DNA of 64,000 nucleotides from Euclidia mi (taxonomy: Eukaryota > Arthropoda > Insecta > Lepidoptera > Erebidae): assembly GCA_944739405.2 (NCBI GenBank), contig OX123199.2, positions 1,849,898-1,913,897 on the forward strand, given 5' to 3'. The notes under the pieces were generated by a model, which was not told where the DNA came from, searched no databases, and saw nothing but the letters and a program-made list of their open reading frames with translations. Below are positions 60,979 to 64,000 of the stretch, in pieces (the stretch's first letter is position 1; every line of letters begins with the position of its first letter). A program made the position numbers and the translations under genes.

Positions 60979-61194
60979 CTTTCCATATGAATATCAAATA
61001 CACTAATTAGCTCTGTGAATGTGTTACGTTTTGTGCCTGCATTTTAATGCTATTAGATGCTAATACCTCAATGCAGAATATAATAAGCTTACAATGCACA
61101 TCAAAGTCATGCTCTATTTCTTCACGATTTACACATGCTAAGCTTGTGTAAATCGCGACAAGCATTTGATACTGCGAAAGTAGCAAAGCAGCGA

Positions 61195-61565
61195 TTCGGG
61201 CGATTCGGTCGAAGTAAATAGACTATTCGTAGCGCAAAAGAAATGCATCAGAACAATTTTCAATTGCGACTACTTAGACAGTTGTAAGCCGTTATTTAAA
61301 AAACATAAAATATTACCGTTACGGTGTTTAAACATATTAGAAACCTGTCTCTTTGTCAAAAACAATCCAGAACTGTATGAGAAACTAAGAGATAACGAAG
61401 GTAGACGGACGAGGCACAAAAACCGACTTAAAGTACCTCAAATTAAACTAGAATTACATAAAAGAAATTCATATTGTATGTCGGTGAAACTGTATAATCA
61501 CCTCCCAGAAGGCTTCTCATTGGCTTTCGATTTGGATTTTAACCGCATAAGTAACAAGTTATAAT
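61195..61565 (+). pseudogene. CR1/Jockey-type LINE RT C-terminus
   Basis: Reads VAQKKCIRTIFNCDYL, SCKPLFKKHKILPLRC, LNILETCLFVKNNPEL and SYCMSVKLYNHLPEGF with one frame, ending in a stop at about 61563. The QKRCIRxIF, SCKPxFxKxKILxLxC and LYNHLP motifs are typical of the C-terminal third of CR1/Jockey proteins. Everything upstream is lost. Confidence 0.75.
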
Positions 61566-62625
61566 TGTTTTGCTTGCGGCCACGTGTCAACTAAATGACG
61601 CGCTGTGGTCACATTCTTTGATCGCATTCTTTGTATTGCGATTTATGGCCTCGCGTTCTCTAACGACGTGCTAAGGTCACCTTCGCTGATCGTATGCTTC
61701 GCGATTAGCTTTTTTAAATGCCGCTATGGTAATTAAGTGCTACTGGTTATTATTGCTAATAATCTGCTTTGGCTGACTTATGGAACGAATTCACACCCTT
61801 CTCTTTTTCATTGCTTCTCATTTTTCTACTATAACCTTCTGCTAGCAATTTTGTACGGCGATATATTTCTATATTGTCGGTATTTTTTAATACGTTTACC
61901 GCCTACTACGGCGATTATCTTTTAAAATTAACTATACTTTTTCTTTCTTACTAAGAAAGTTACATCTTTATTATACCACGTGTACCTAACATAATTGGAC
62001 TGGCTGAGAATGAACGTACCTAAAGATGCTAGCATATTATATACTAGGTATTTAGCTAGAATTCCGCGTTCATTTATTAATGAATTGTACACGTGTCACA
62101 TGCAGGTTGCTCACTAACAATAACGAACAAATTTAATCTTTGTCTATTTGGTATAGAAATACGAGTATCATCGTAGAATTATTAGTTGTTCGTTTTGTCA
62201 AATGTTTATTATGCTACAATCGTTGTTTTTTGGTCTTCGATCTTATGTTCTTGTTACTGCCTATGGCTATGTTATTTGCAAATGCATCTATTTATGCATT
62301 TACTGTTCATTGTGAACTCAAACATTAAATTCCTGCGTCGCAATTATTGAATTATATTTTTTTTTGTAATGTTTTGTGTCGCTAGGATTGTTTCTTTCAA
62401 TGTCTGGTTTCTATTGAAATATATAAAACTTATAATGATAAATAAATGATAAAATGAAACCGCTGACAGCCGTAAAAATACTTAATTATCAATATGTAAC
62501 TTGTTTCCTTTTTACAAAATGCTATGCATCTGGTTTTACTAAACCATCTTAAATAGTGCTGGTTATAATGTGTTCTTGTGCTTAAGCAAATGTTATTATA
62601 TCAAACTTAATGGAACTAAACTACC
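61566..62625. other. AT-rich stretch without recognisable gene
   Basis: Nothing supportable seen. Confidence 0.5.
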
Positions 62626-62627
62626 TT

Positions 62628-62850
62628 TAACTAAAGTGGGTATTTGCACATAAATTGAATCAATAACTTCCATTCTTGAATAACTAAGTGGCTATTTACA
62701 TATAAATCAATTAAATAATTTTTATACCTCATTAAATAACTAAAGTGGTTGTTTACACACAAATTAAAATAATTTCAATACTTAAATAACTAATGTGGGT
62801 ACTTATACATAAATCAATAATTTATATACTTTAATAACTAAAGCAAATTA
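62628..62850. repeat. Degenerate tandem repeat, about 50-56 bp
   Basis: Units start taactaaagtgggtattt-like at 62628, 62681, 62737, 62787 and 62835, followed each time by a cacataaat segment and an AT-rich end. The drift between units is large. Confidence 0.65.
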
Positions 62851-63500
62851 ATTGATTTACAAGTTAGAGATAATACCTTTTCGTATTTCACCGTCGTTTA
62901 TTTTAACCCAAAAGCTGAATATAATAATTGAATCTTATTCTATTACAGCATAAATAAGTTTATAAACGATTGGGTACAGTGTCATTAACAACAATGTAAG
63001 ACGCATATGTATGCGAAGTTATAATTACCTACATACTTATTTGTGAAGGCCAACAATAGTGCTATCGTTTTCGAGTTGGAGCTCACAAGTCACAAGATAA
63101 CGCATTGTTTTGTTAACGATTTATGTAAACATGCTAACATAAAATGAATAAATATTTCAGTTATAAATTGTCGCAGAAGTTTATTAAATGTAATATTGTT
63201 ACAGGGAATCTGTTATTTATCTAACTAAATATCGAAATATCAGATAACTATCTAACTATATAAATGTCAGATGTGTTTCTCTTGGTGATTTCCATATAAA
63301 AGATCTTAAATTAACTCACTACAAAGTTTAAGAATGTAATGATTAATGCTCATCACTAATGATCTAATCACTAAAATAACTTAACACTTTGTTACAAATA
63401 ATATAAAATCTTTAACTCCCGATTACAGCTAAATCATGTACCCAAATATCTTGTTATATATAGCTTTAGTAATGACTGATCGAAATATAATAAAATATTT
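62851..63500. other. AT-rich stretch without recognisable gene
   Basis: Nothing supportable seen. Confidence 0.5.
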
Positions 63501-63504
63501 TTTC

Positions 63505-63860
63505 CCTTATGGCTCAGTGGCTGAAAGGTTGTTGTCGGATCGGTCTGTGGTTCGATTCTCGCTTGTGTTTTTTTGTGTTTTTAACTATGGTAGTGTGTGT
63601 ATACTATGTCGTCGACCGTCTCCTTCGACGATGTATTATACATTACATCTTGCTTCGAATATTCTTTTTTTGTGTTTTTAACTATGGTAGTGTGTGTATA
63701 CTATGTCGTCGACCGTCTCCTTCGACGATGTATTATACATTGCATCTTGCTGAGAATTTTTTTTTTGTGTGTTTTTTAACAATGGTAGTGTGTACTATAT
63801 CATCGACTGTCTCCTTCGATGATGTATTGTTCATTACATCTAATAAAGAATTGTGTATTT
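63505..63860 (+). repeat. tRNA-like head followed by three tandem 97-bp units
   Basis: 63508-63565 has an A-box-like tggctcagtggctgaaag and a B-box-like gtggttcgattctcg (63548-63562). From about 63568 a unit of 97-98 bp (T-run, aactatggtagtgtgtgt, cgtcgaccgtctccttcg, attatacatt) repeats three times, with corresponding points at 63583, 63680 and 63778. The last unit is the most diverged and ends tacatctaataaagaatt. This may be a SINE whose body was tandemly amplified. Reading frames across it are periodic shadows. Confidence 0.7.
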
Positions 63861-64000
63861 GCCGCTAATGGCTATTGTGTCATGTTTATGATTAAATGTT
63901 GTCCTTGAGTCGCGGCAATGGAATGCGGACTCACTTGTTTACGTCAGCCGATCACTCGGCTCAAAACATCGTATTATACTTTATACATAATTATAATGAA

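Noticed and set aside
63568..63850. CRISPR-like direct repeats
   Set aside because: The repeats are contiguous 97-bp units without unique spacers, in a eukaryotic context.

Overview
The window looks like a piece of an insect nuclear genome, most likely a moth or butterfly. It is AT-rich and has no dense, co-oriented gene order. It is packed with element types familiar from Lepidoptera: Dong/R4, RTE and CR1/Jockey-like LINEs, a BEL/Pao LTR element, Helitrons ending in a CTAG hairpin, and several tRNA-headed SINEs. I found no host gene that I can support. Almost every recognisable coding segment belongs to a transposable element, and most of these are broken.

Region by region. 1-12.8 kb: an unclassified LINE remnant, a terminal-inverted-repeat element carrying a SINE (3399-4367), an RTE fragment interrupted by a foldback MITE with an 8-bp target duplication (6201-6639), and AT-rich sequence. 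12.8-25.3 kb: SINEs, dispersed repeats, an RTE endonuclease remnant, a CR1/Jockey-type LINE with an almost complete RT frame (20007-22106), and another RTE fragment. 25.9-28.6 kb: a Helitron that took up a LINE and a tandem dimer repeat. 28.6-33.1 kb: SINEs, DDE and MULE transposase remnants, and a broken LINE interrupted by a GC-rich element. 33.3-35.4 kb: a PIF/Harbinger-type element carrying an RTE insertion. 37.3-39.8 kb: a second, related Helitron with a helicase remnant and two RTE insertions.

40.4-50 kb: an old BEL/Pao pol gene split by a nested cluster. The cluster is an R4/Dong-type LINE with an intact 1193-residue ORF (41773-45354), a second truncated and frameshifted Dong copy, and a SINE. 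50.9-58.9 kb: an almost intact BEL/Pao provirus on the minus strand, with two 186-bp LTRs that look identical, a 5-bp target duplication, gag-pol, and an envelope-like gene. 59-64 kb: LINE remnants, a SINE, and three tandem-repeat blocks.

The main story is layering. Several insertions have exact target duplications or a matching empty site elsewhere in the same window, so relative ages can be read directly. A second theme is a set of near-perfect 40-65 bp palindromes with tiny loops, which look like local template-switch events. I saw nothing that I would call an undescribed molecular system. The most noteworthy items are the young env-bearing BEL/Pao element, the intact Dong, the cloverleaf-like structure at the start of a GC-rich element, and the palindromes.
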